From Jacaranda mimosifolia (lineage: Eukaryota > Streptophyta > Magnoliopsida > Lamiales > Bignoniaceae), in contig CM032133.1 in assembly GCA_018894105.1 (NCBI GenBank), positions 11,980,501 to 12,044,500 of the forward strand: a DNA stretch of 64,000 bases, given 5' to 3'. A model generated the notes under the pieces. It worked only from the letters and a program-made list of their open reading frames with translations, was not told where the DNA came from and did not search any database. Of this stretch, positions 44,531-55,858 are shown piece by piece. Both the position numbers and the translations under genes were made by a program. Every line of letters begins with the position of its first letter. Position 1 is the stretch's first letter.

Positions 44531-47500
44531 CATAATATCTTCTTCCACGGGCTGAATCTTCTTGAATTCCATACATGCCCTTGTTTGTCCATCCCTTATT
44601 CCTGTATGGGCTTTCTGCATGATGCCATCTTTCTCACTTATTTAACCACTGCTGATAAGCTTGGAGATTTGCTTGAAAAGACGAACTATAGCATTTTGAT
44701 GAGTTGTCGACTGTTACTAACAACAATATGATATGAACAAGCCATGCTTTCTCTATCATCTTGTTCATCCCTTTGAGTTCGTATGAAGACAATGGTTTAC
44801 CGTTTGACCTTCAAGGTTCTGCCACATGATATACTTAAAATAGTGCATTGCTTCATGCATGAAGGAATTGAACCTCTAAGCTTTTGTGGCTTGCTAATCC
44901 ACTTCAAGTACTTTGTCAGTTTAGATGAGTTCGAACTCTGATTATAGGTTCTTTTATGCCCTCACTTTTCAAGTCTATTGAGAACTGAGATTCGTTGGAT
45001 TTTCATCCCATTTTCACTAAAAATATCATTTGTTTAGGAAAATTCTTCGCCAACTATATGATTGCTGTTGGCTCTTTTAATTGCAATACGAGTAGGATTC
45101 CGGGGAGCAAAAATTCAAGTCTTGTTTGAGAACTTTGAACTGCATGACCTTTTTCCTTGGGGAGTGTTAAGCCCATATGTTTGCTTGCCAATAGCCTCAG
45201 GAGTGAGTTTTCCTAAGATGGAATATTCTTGTAGATTATACCCAACTTTGATGAGAAGTTTATAAGCTTTTTGATCAAAGTAATTCTCGTGTTGCAAAGA
45301 TTCTCTATGTTCTTTCTTGGCTCCTTGAGTTGGGCAAACAAACCCTTTCAGCAGATAAGGGGATGACTTCTTCACGTCAAACTTGGTTAGAATAAATGTT
45401 AGTTCTTTCTGTGATTCAGATCCTACCAAAGATGATTCACGCTTTATGTGATCTTTACTACTGCATGTTGGAGCCAAGTCCTCAAACTTATTTCATCAAT
45501 CAGAATCATCTTGCTACTTGAATTCCTCTTATTCTTTTGCCTTGATAGTTCACACTTTTGATGTAGTATTTGGCGTCGGCTAGGTGTGATTCAGCTTCAA
45601 TGAAAGGTTTGCTGTGTCCAAGCATTTTCTTTCCCACATCTTCTCGACATTACTTGAAACACTAGTGCCAAGTAGAGGGAACCGCACTATTTTTATGTAA
45701 CCAAGGTCGGCCCAAAAGAATATTGTATGATGTCTTGGCATCTATGACATGAAACAATGATGTTGACAACATATCGTCCCTCAATAGCTTTAGCCTTGTT
45801 ATTCCAATAGCCCTTTGGCCCCTTAATTGAATCATTGGATCATTAGACGACTATTTGTCAATTCATCTGTGGAGAATCCTAAATCCTTCATTACACGCAA
45901 TGGCAAGATATTTACTGCAGAGCCTCCGTCCATCAAAATTCTATTTATTTTCTTCTCATGAGCATAGCTAATTGCAAATAGTTGTCTTCAGTGAAAGTCA
46001 TTGTCGACATACACTCCTCAGTTGCATCATGGTTCTCTACATTAGATAGACATGCTCCGTTAGAGGGAAATTGGTGGCATAATTGGGTAATTGGAGCGTA
46101 ATAGACATGTTATCATCATGATCGCCAAGTACATCCTTTTCAATCTCAATGGTACCATAATTGGAGATTGTATTATCCTCATTGAGTTAAATTTTCACTT
46201 GTTAAGCCAATTGCATCACTTTGTCTTTGAATAAGAATCAGTTATGGATTTGGCAACCTATCAATCGATGGTATTTGCAATATTTTGGGCCATCAATTTT
46301 CCCAGGTTTTTCAGGTTGCTTCATTTCAGGTAATTCAATGAGATTCGCATTTTGCAAATCATCAAATATTCTAGAGACATCAGAGTTGAGGAATGGGTAC
46401 ATCTAAGCCTGCATCTCCTTTAGAGTAGTTAATTTTCTTTGTCCAGTTTCTTGGGAGACACCCTTCATTTCATCATTTGTGATATCTACCTTTACATGAA
46501 ACTATCGGGTGTTGCATTCAACACCATAGCTTCTTCACTTGGAGTCTTGGCAAGAGGGTCGCCCCTGTTCTTGAATTCCTTTTTTTCCTTAAACTTGCGT
46601 GGCTGGCCCCTCAACTCCATTAGCGTATATGCTTTAACTCCATATCATGGCTGAAGCCTCAAGCAATCAACCTTTGCAGTTAAGGCTTAGATTTTCCCAG
46701 CGATTGATGTAGTCAATGACTGGCTGTTCTTTCCACCGGCAAGAATTGGTGAGTTCAAACATACTAGCCGTCCTTTGGGTACTATTGAAGCGATTGAGAA
46801 ATCCTTATTCCAATTGCCCCCAGCTATCAATTAAGGCTGCTTCTAGGTCAATGTACCAATTAAAAGCATTGCCCTTCAAAGACTGAACAAAGTTCTTGAC
46901 TAGATGATGTTCCAGCATTATTACAAGTTTCAATGAAATGAGCCACATGCTGCTTTGGATTACCCTTGCCATCAAATTGCTAAAACTTCGGTGGCTAGTA
47001 ACCAGTTGGTCAATCCTTACTTGATGACTTCGAACTTCCTTCAAGCTTATCTTTGATAGTCCTCAAGATAAACTCCCTCAGTTGGTCGACAGGAATTAGT
47101 CCAATAGGGGTAACTTGCAATTCCTTTGTTGTAGGCTTTTCATTTTCAATCGGTTTCCCCTTTGTGGATGTTTCGCCTTCAACTTGGGCCTCTATTTGTT
47201 CCTCCCTCACACGACTAGTCTCAACATTGTCCACCTTATTTATTAACTTGAAGATTTGAGAGTCTTGTTCTTGGACATGCTTTGAGAGTTCTTCAATAAT
47301 CTTTGTCAAATTAGCAATTTGTTCCCCCAAACCTGCAGTGCTTCTTACCATCATTGGCGCCAAACTTGAGGTACTTTATTTTGAGCAAGTAATGGATGAT
47401 GTTTATTCTCCTTTGAGTCTCCACCACCTTCATTAGTATCAATAGTATGTGGCAATTCCTTTTACAAAAATTCAAGTGAAGGAGCCACCTCCAAAGATGA

Positions 47501-47670
47501 TTGCAACTTTTGGACATACTTCTTCTGGTGACGCCAACACTTCTTGCTCCAGTACTTGAGGAATTGAGGTAGTAATTTTCAGTGTTGCAGTCTTGTTGGC
47601 AACCATTTGATACTTTGGTTTTGATGAAGGAAAGAGACAAGAAGTAGAGAGTGTCCCACTGGGCGTGCCA
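44531..47670 (-). pseudogene. Antisense gypsy gag-protease-linker, unit 2
   Basis: Minus strand, in transcription order: PBS-like site (47670-47653); gag N-terminal coiled coil (47363-47010, 'IANLTKIIEELSKHVQEQDS'); capsid core (47044-46805, 'FVQSLKGNAFNWYIDLEA'); protease with 'RILMDGGSAVNILPL' (about 45955-45910), the catalytic Asp kept; a linker (45477-45115) with 'YLLKGFVCPTQGAKKEH' and 'AYKLLIKVGYNLQE'. RT is never reached; the segment ends at the plus LTR at 44530. Frameshifts and stops throughout. Same gag family as 11520-12537. Confidence 0.8.
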
Positions 47671-47676
47671 AAAATT

Positions 47677-47980
47677 TGTAAGCGCAAATTTCTTATCTAC
47701 AATAAACAAAATTACAAGACATAAAACAGTACAAATAAAATGAAATTAAAGCTTATCAATGATGGATTCAATCTCTAATCCAATCTTTTGATTCTTTCTT
47801 TTCAAATACAATCGTAAAACTTGAATACCTTGAACACATTGGTTCTCCTTAAATTTGATTTGAACAAAATAACGCCAATTTAAGGTATGAATTCCTTCTA
47901 GCATTTATTCAATTTATGATTTTTATTCCCAATTATTTGCCTTTTCAAGATCAAGTATCTTAGCAGTTCAATAGGGAGGT
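47677..47980. repeat. Truncated minus LTR joined to partial plus LTR, unit 2/3 boundary
   Basis: Minus-strand LTR inner end (47677-47885, ...GCGCTTACA) followed by the 95-bp plus LTR piece (47886-47980). Same arrangement as 41829-42133. Confidence 0.75.
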
Positions 47981-48699
47981 TGATATGAGCACTGGAGGCA
48001 CTGGAGGGTAAGAAGGTTATTTCGACATTGGAGGGAAAATTAGAGATTGCAACATCCCAATGGGACCTAGCCTAAGAGCAAAATCAATGAGGTTGAAAGA
48101 TGGCGTTGCAAATTTGGCTAAGTAATTTGTTGAAGAGATGCATCAAGAATGGGCAAAGAAGGAGAAGAACATGTCAAGAAGCCAAAAGAATGAAGTTGGA
48201 CAAGCCATCACCTTGTGCTTGGTGCATAAGGCTTGAAAAGGGCTAATAAGGCCAAAACAAGTCACAAACATGTGGGACTCATGGAGAAAAGAAGAGGTCG
48301 TGACCAAGTTAAACTCTTATTCCAAATTAGATTTGGGCTTGGATTATTATTTGCAGGCTTAGTTTATATCTTATTTTAATTTGGGTTTGTAAGGAAAGTA
48401 TAAATACCCTCTTAAAAATGTGTATGACGGATTTTTAATGAAAATTGATTTATTTTCTGCGTTTCCTCTAAAGAAAAACCATGATGTTGCTTGTTGCTTT
48501 AAAATATTGAATAGGTTCTTTCAAGGTACTAATTCCTTCAAGTGATTATTCAATTTTTTATTCTTATTCCCAATTATTTACGTTTCTAAGATCACGTATC
48601 TATGGGTTTCAATAGGAAAGGTTTTATTCCAGGGTTTGTTCAATATCAAATTCTGTGTTTGGGGTTTCGGGATCATTATATTCTTGTGGTTCCGCATCA
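47981..48699 (+). repeat. TGATATG-family LTR, unit 3, first copy
   Basis: Counterpart of 42134-42851, offset 5,848 bp, with a few base differences from it. PBS-like TTTGGTATCTAGAGCC follows. Confidence 0.88.
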
Positions 48700-49645
48700 T
48701 TTGGTATCTAGAGCCAACTTTAGATAAATTCCTATTTATCTTGTTTTTGTTTCTAGCACAAAAAAATGAAAAAAAATCAGGAAAAAAAGCAAAAAAAATT
48801 AAAAACAAATCAGATCGTGAATTGACTATAGTTTTGTGATTCTTTTGCAATATTGTTGCATATTCCTATCATGTAGAACGCCAGTTCACTCATCCGGTTG
48901 TTTGAATAATTTAAGGAGTTAAATTTAACTAATTAAATTAAAAAGTTAATTTTAATTGGGTCATGTGACTAACCTAGTTAGTCTTGCCAATTTAAATAAT
49001 AAAATTGGAAAGAATCTATTCAATTTCTTGATGCGACAAGGAAAAAAATGATTTTTCTTGAGAGAAAAATGTAAAAGAACACATGATGTGGAACCTCAAG
49101 GATATATTGATCACGAAACCCCAGGCGCACGAATTGATATTGAACAGACCCTAGAATATCATCTTGGGTTTTATGACAATCAACAAAGTGTGCCAACCAT
49201 CTTGCTGAATCTATCCCCACAACAAAGATATTATCTCTACCTATCCTAGTTCAAGGCAAATCGGGCATAAAATCCCTAAAAATAATCAATCCAAGGTGAA
49301 GTTGGAACAGGAAAGGGTGTACACAATCCATGAGGCATAGACTTAGATTTAGCTTGTTTATATGCAATACATTTGGAACACACTTTCTCAATATCTTTTC
49401 TAATACCAGGCCAATAGAAATGCTAACTAAAAACATTCGAAGTCTTATGCAGACCAAAATGACCTATCAGTCTACCACTATGTGATTCTCTAACCAGCAA
49501 CTCATGCACAGAATAAGCAGGCACACAAATTCTATTGCCACAAAACAAAAAACCTTAATGCCTATATAATTTATCAAATGTACCACGCACATATGCAATA
49601 TACAAATAAGCAAAGTCAACATCAGTTACATAATGAACACTGGAG
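48700..49645. repeat. Leader, inverted LTR fragment and antisense integrase, unit 3
   Basis: Leader 48700-49019; inverted LTR fragment 49020-49160; antisense integrase 49165-49645. A frame at 49220-49020 reads 'LAHFVDCHKTQDD', equivalent to the start of the integrase core, running without a stop into the inverted LTR fragment. Confidence 0.75.
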
Positions 49646-49655
49646 GCATTGGAGG

Positions 49656-50378
49656 TGATATGAGCACTGGAGGCACTGCAGGGCAAGATGGTTATTTCTG
49701 CATTGGAGGGCAAAATGGAGATTGCAACTTGCCAATGGGACCTATCACAAGAGCAAAAGCAATGAGGATGAAAGATGGCTTCGCAAATTTGGCTAAGTCA
49801 TTTGTTGAAGGGATGCATCAAGAATGGGTTAAGAAAGAGAAGAACATGTTAAGAAGCCAAACGAACGAAGTTGGGCAGCCCATCACCTTATGCTTGGTGT
49901 ATAAGGCTTGAAAATGACCAGGAAGGCCAACATAAGTCCCAAATGTGTGGTACTCACTGAGAAAAGAAGAAGCTGTGACCAAGTCAAACTCTTATTTCTA
50001 ATTGGATTTGGTCTTGGATTATTATCCATAGCCTTAGTTTATGTCTTATTTAATTAGGGCTTGCAAGGAGAGTATAAATACTCTCTTAAAAAAACATGTA
50101 TGGCCGGTTTTTTATGAATATTGGTTTAGTTTTTGCATTTTTCTCTCAAGAAAAACTACAGTGTTGCTTGTTGGATCAAGAAATTGAATAGGTTCTTTCA
50201 AGGTACTAATTTCTTCTAGTGATCATTCAATTTCTGATTCTTATTCCCAATTATTTGCATTTCTAAGATCAAGTATCTTAGTAGTTCAATAGGGGAAAGT
50301 TTTAATTCAAAGGTTTGTTAAATATCAAATTGTGTGGTTGGGGTTTCGAGATCATTATATCCTTGGGGTTCCGCATCA
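49656..50378 (+). repeat. TGATATG-family LTR, unit 3, second copy
   Basis: Appears identical to 43808-44530, offset 5,848 bp, including the 92-codon frame at 49633-49911. Confidence 0.88.
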
Positions 50379-53300
50379 CATAATATCTTCTTCCACGGGC
50401 TGAATCTTCTTGAATTCCATACATGCCCTTGTTTGTCCATCCCTTATTCCTGTATGGGCTTTCTGCATGATGCCATCTTTCTCACTTATTTAACCACTGC
50501 TGATAAGCTTGGAGATTTGCTTGAAAAGACGAACTATAGCATTTTGATGAGTTGTCGACTGTTACTAACAACAATATGATATGAACAAGCCATGCTTTCT
50601 CTATCATCTTGTTCATCCCTTTGAGTTCGTATGAAGACAATGGTTTACCGTTTGACCTTCAAGGTTCTGCCACATGATATACTTAAAATAGTGCATTGCT
50701 TCATGCATGAAGGAATTGAACCTCTAAGCTTTTGTGGCTTGCTAATCCACTTCAAGTACTTTGTCAGTTTAGATGAGTTCGAACTCTGATTATAGGTTCT
50801 TTTATGCCCTCACTTTTCAAGTCTATTGAGAACTGAGATTCGTTGGATTTTCATCCCATTTTCACTAAAAATATCATTTGTTTAGGAAAATTCTTCGCCA
50901 ACTATATGATTGCTGTTGGCTCTTTTAATTGCAATACGAGTAGGATTCCGGGGAGCAAAAATTCAAGTCTTGTTTGAGAACTTTGAACTGCATGACCTTT
51001 TTCCTTGGGGAGTGTTAAGCCCATATGTTTGCTTGCCAATAGCCTCAGGAGTGAGTTTTCCTAAGATGGAATATTCTTGTAGATTATACCCAACTTTGAT
51101 GAGAAGTTTATAAGCTTTTTGATCAAAGTAATTCTCGTGTTGCAAAGATTCTCTATGTTCTTTCTTGGCTCCTTGAGTTGGGCAAACAAACCCTTTCAGC
51201 AGATAAGGGGATGACTTCTTCACGTCAAACTTGGTTAGAATAAATGTTAGTTCTTTCTGTGATTCAGATCCTACCAAAGATGATTCACGCTTTATGTGAT
51301 CTTTACTACTGCATGTTGGAGCCAAGTCCTCAAACTTATTTCATCAATCAGAATCATCTTGCTACTTGAATTCCTCTTATTCTTTTGCCTTGATAGTTCA
51401 CACTTTTGATGTAGTATTTGGCGTCGGCTAGGTGTGATTCAGCTTCAATGAAAGGTTTGCTGTGTCCAAGCATTTTCTTTCCCACATCTTCTCGACATTA
51501 CTTGAAACACTAGTGCCAAGTAGAGGGAACCGCACTATTTTTATGTAACCAAGGTCGGCCCAAAAGAATATTGTATGATGTCTTGGCATCTATGACATGA
51601 AACAATGATGTTGACAACATATCGTCCCTCAATAGCTTTAGCCTTGTTATTCCAATAGCCCTTTGGCCCCTTAATTGAATCATTGGATCATTAGACGACT
51701 ATTTGTCAATTCATCTGTGGAGAATCCTAAATCCTTCATTACACGCAATGGCAAGATATTTACTGCAGAGCCTCCGTCCATCAAAATTCTATTTATTTTC
51801 TTCTCATGAGCATAGCTAATTGCAAATAGTTGTCTTCAGTGAAAGTCATTGTCGACATACACTCCTCAGTTGCATCATGGTTCTCTACATTAGATAGACA
51901 TGCTCCGTTAGAGGGAAATTGGTGGCATAATTGGGTAATTGGAGCGTAATAGACATGTTATCATCATGATCGCCAAGTACATCCTTTTCAATCTCAATGG
52001 TACCATAATTGGAGATTGTATTATCCTCATTGAGTTAAATTTTCACTTGTTAAGCCAATTGCATCACTTTGTCTTTGAATAAGAATCAGTTATGGATTTG
52101 GCAACCTATCAATCGATGGTATTTGCAATATTTTGGGCCATCAATTTTCCCAGGTTTTTCAGGTTGCTTCATTTCAGGTAATTCAATGAGATTCGCATTT
52201 TGCAAATCATCAAATATTCTAGAGACATCAGAGTTGAGGAATGGGTACATCTAAGCCTGCATCTCCTTTAGAGTAGTTAATTTTCTTTGTCCAGTTTCTT
52301 GGGAGACACCCTTCATTTCATCATTTGTGATATCTACCTTTACATGAAACTATCGGGTGTTGCATTCAACACCATAGCTTCTTCACTTGGAGTCTTGGCA
52401 AGAGGGTCGCCCCTGTTCTTGAATTCCTTTTTTTCCTTAAACTTGCGTGGCTGGCCCCTCAACTCCATTAGCGTATATGCTTTAACTCCATATCATGGCT
52501 GAAGCCTCAAGCAATCAACCTTTGCAGTTAAGGCTTAGATTTTCCCAGCGATTGATGTAGTCAATGACTGGCTGTTCTTTCCACCGGCAAGAATTGGTGA
52601 GTTCAAACATACTAGCCGTCCTTTGGGTACTATTGAAGCGATTGAGAAATCCTTATTCCAATTGCCCCCAGCTATCAATTAAGGCTGCTTCTAGGTCAAT
52701 GTACCAATTAAAAGCATTGCCCTTCAAAGACTGAACAAAGTTCTTGACTAGATGATGTTCCAGCATTATTACAAGTTTCAATGAAATGAGCCACATGCTG
52801 CTTTGGATTACCCTTGCCATCAAATTGCTAAAACTTCGGTGGCTAGTAACCAGTTGGTCAATCCTTACTTGATGACTTCGAACTTCCTTCAAGCTTATCT
52901 TTGATAGTCCTCAAGATAAACTCCCTCAGTTGGTCGACAGGAATTAGTCCAATAGGGGTAACTTGCAATTCCTTTGTTGTAGGCTTTTCATTTTCAATCG
53001 GTTTCCCCTTTGTGGATGTTTCGCCTTCAACTTGGGCCTCTATTTGTTCCTCCCTCACACGACTAGTCTCAACATTGTCCACCTTATTTATTAACTTGAA
53101 GATTTGAGAGTCTTGTTCTTGGACATGCTTTGAGAGTTCTTCAATAATCTTTGTCAAATTAGCAATTTGTTCCCCCAAACCTGCAGTGCTTCTTACCATC
53201 ATTGGCGCCAAACTTGAGGTACTTTATTTTGAGCAAGTAATGGATGATGTTTATTCTCCTTTGAGTCTCCACCACCTTCATTAGTATCAATAGTATGTGG

Positions 53301-53518
53301 CAATTCCTTTTACAAAAATTCAAGTGAAGGAGCCACCTCCAAAGATGATTGCAACTTTTGGACATACTTCTTCTGGTGACGCCAACACTTCTTGCTCCAG
53401 TACTTGAGGAATTGAGGTAGTAATTTTCAGTGTTGCAGTCTTGTTGGCAACCATTTGATACTTTGGTTTTGATGAAGGAAAGAGACAAGAAGTAGAGAGT
53501 GTCCCACTGGGCGTGCCA
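50379..53518 (-). pseudogene. Antisense gypsy gag-protease-linker, unit 3
   Basis: Appears identical to 44531-47670: linker frame at 51325-50963, protease region near 51800-51760, capsid core 52892-52653, coiled coil 53211-52858, PBS-like site 53518-53501. Confidence 0.8.
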
Positions 53519-53524
53519 AAAATT

Positions 53525-53828
53525 TGTAAGCGCAAATTTCTTATCTACAATAAACAAAATTACAAGACATAAAACAGTACAAATAAAATGAAATTAAAGC
53601 TTATCAATGATGGATTCAATCTCTAATCCAATCTTTTGATTCTTTCTTTTCAAATACAATCGTAAAACTTGAATACCTTGAACACATTGGTTCTCCTTAA
53701 ATTTGATTTGAACAAAATAACGCCAATTTAAGGTATGAATTCCTTCTAGCATTTATTCAATTTATGATTTTTATTCCCAATTATTTGCCTTTTCAAGATC
53801 AAGTATCTTAGCAGTTCAATAGGGAGGT
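53525..53828. repeat. Truncated minus LTR joined to partial plus LTR, unit 3/4 boundary
   Basis: Same arrangement and apparently same sequence as 47677-47980. Confidence 0.75.
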
Positions 53829-54547
53829 TGATATGAGCACTGGAGGCACTGGAGGGTAAGAAGGTTATTTCGACATTGGAGGGAAAATTAGAGATTGCAA
53901 CATCCCAATGGGACCTAGCCTAAGAGCAAAATCAATGAGGTTGAAAGATGGCGTTGCAAATTTGGCTAAGTAATTTGTTGAAGAGATGCATCAAGAATGG
54001 GCAAAGAAGGAGAAGAACATGTCAAGAAGCCAAAAGAATGAAGTTGGACAAGCCATCACCTTGTGCTTGGTGCATAAGGCTTGAAAAGGGCTAATAAGGC
54101 CAAAACAAGTCACAAACATGTGGGACTCATGGAGAAAAGAAGAGGTCGTGACCAAGTTAAACTCTTATTCCAAATTAGATTTGGGCTTGGATTATTATTT
54201 GCAGGCTTAGTTTATATCTTATTTTAATTTGGGTTTGTAAGGAAAGTATAAATACCCTCTTAAAAATGTGTATGACGGATTTTTAATGAAAATTGATTTA
54301 TTTTCTGCGTTTCCTCTAAAGAAAAACCATGATGTTGCTTGTTGCTTTAAAATATTGAATAGGTTCTTTCAAGGTACTAATTCCTTCAAGTGATTATTCA
54401 ATTTTTTATTCTTATTCCCAATTATTTACGTTTCTAAGATCACGTATCTATGGGTTTCAATAGGAAAGGTTTTATTCCAGGGTTTGTTCAATATCAAATT
54501 CTGTGTTTGGGGTTTCGGGATCATTATATTCTTGTGGTTCCGCATCA
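53829..54547 (+). repeat. TGATATG-family LTR, unit 4, first copy
   Basis: Apparently identical to 47981-48699. PBS-like site and leader follow (54548-54867). Confidence 0.88.
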
Positions 54548-55493
54548 TTTGGTATCTAGAGCCAACTTTAGATAAATTCCTATTTATCTTGTTTTTGTTT
54601 CTAGCACAAAAAAATGAAAAAAAATCAGGAAAAAAAGCAAAAAAAATTAAAAACAAATCAGATCGTGAATTGACTATAGTTTTGTGATTCTTTTGCAATA
54701 TTGTTGCATATTCCTATCATGTAGAACGCCAGTTCACTCATCCGGTTGTTTGAATAATTTAAGGAGTTAAATTTAACTAATTAAATTAAAAAGTTAATTT
54801 TAATTGGGTCATGTGACTAACCTAGTTAGTCTTGCCAATTTAAATAATAAAATTGGAAAGAATCTATTCAATTTCTTGATGCGACAAGGAAAAAAATGAT
54901 TTTTCTTGAGAGAAAAATGTAAAAGAACACATGATGTGGAACCTCAAGGATATATTGATCACGAAACCCCAGGCGCACGAATTGATATTGAACAGACCCT
55001 AGAATATCATCTTGGGTTTTATGACAATCAACAAAGTGTGCCAACCATCTTGCTGAATCTATCCCCACAACAAAGATATTATCTCTACCTATCCTAGTTC
55101 AAGGCAAATCGGGCATAAAATCCCTAAAAATAATCAATCCAAGGTGAAGTTGGAACAGGAAAGGGTGTACACAATCCATGAGGCATAGACTTAGATTTAG
55201 CTTGTTTATATGCAATACATTTGGAACACACTTTCTCAATATCTTTTCTAATACCAGGCCAATCGAAATGCTAACTACAAACATTCGAAGTCTTATGCAC
55301 ACCAAAATGACCTATCAATCCACCACTATGTGATTCTCTGACCAGCAACTCATGCACAGAACAAGCAGGCACACAAATTCTATTGCCACAAAACAAAAAA
55401 CCTGAATGCCTATATAATTTATTAAATGTACCACGCTCATATGCAATATACAAATCAGCAAAGTCAACATCAGTTGCATAATGAACACTAGAG
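54548..55493. repeat. Leader, inverted LTR fragment and antisense integrase, unit 4
   Basis: Matches unit 3 up to 55262, then switches to a diverged variant. The minus-strand frame at 55561-55271 is the clearest copy of the integrase zinc domain: '[17 protein letters not shown]', 'NRICVPACSVHELLVRESHS' and 'GGLIGHFGVHKTSN'. Confidence 0.78.
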
Positions 55494-55504
55494 GCATTGG
55501 AAGT

Positions 55505-55858
55505 GATATGAGCACTGGAGGCACGGCAGGGCAAGATGGTTATTTCTGCATTGGAGGGCAAAATGGAGATTGCAACTTGCCAATGGGACCTATCCCAAGA
55601 GCAAAAGCAATGAGGATGAAAGATGGCTTTGCAAATTTGGCTAAGTCATTTATTGAAGGGATGCATCAAGAATGGGTTAAGAAAGAGAAGAACATGTCAA
55701 GAAGCCAAACGAATGAAGTTGGATAGCCCATCACCCTTATGCTTGGTGTGTAAGGCTTGAAAAGGACCAGGAAAGCCAAAATAAGTCCCAAATGTGTGGG
55801 ACTCACAGAGAAAAGAAGAAGCTGTGACTAAGTCAAACTCTTATTTCTAATTGGATTT
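55505..55858 (+). repeat. TGATATG-family LTR, unit 4, second copy, truncated
   Basis: Only the first 354 bp remain. At about 55858 it jumps to sequence equivalent to about 44954 of unit 2, a deletion of roughly 795 bp that removes the LTR end and part of the adjoining antisense linker. Confidence 0.85.

Noticed and set aside
48578..48850. Small conserved genes at the A-rich leader (repeated 90- and 67-codon frames on both strands)
   Set aside because: Low-complexity Lys/Phe-rich products from an A-rich leader. They recur only because the units are copies.
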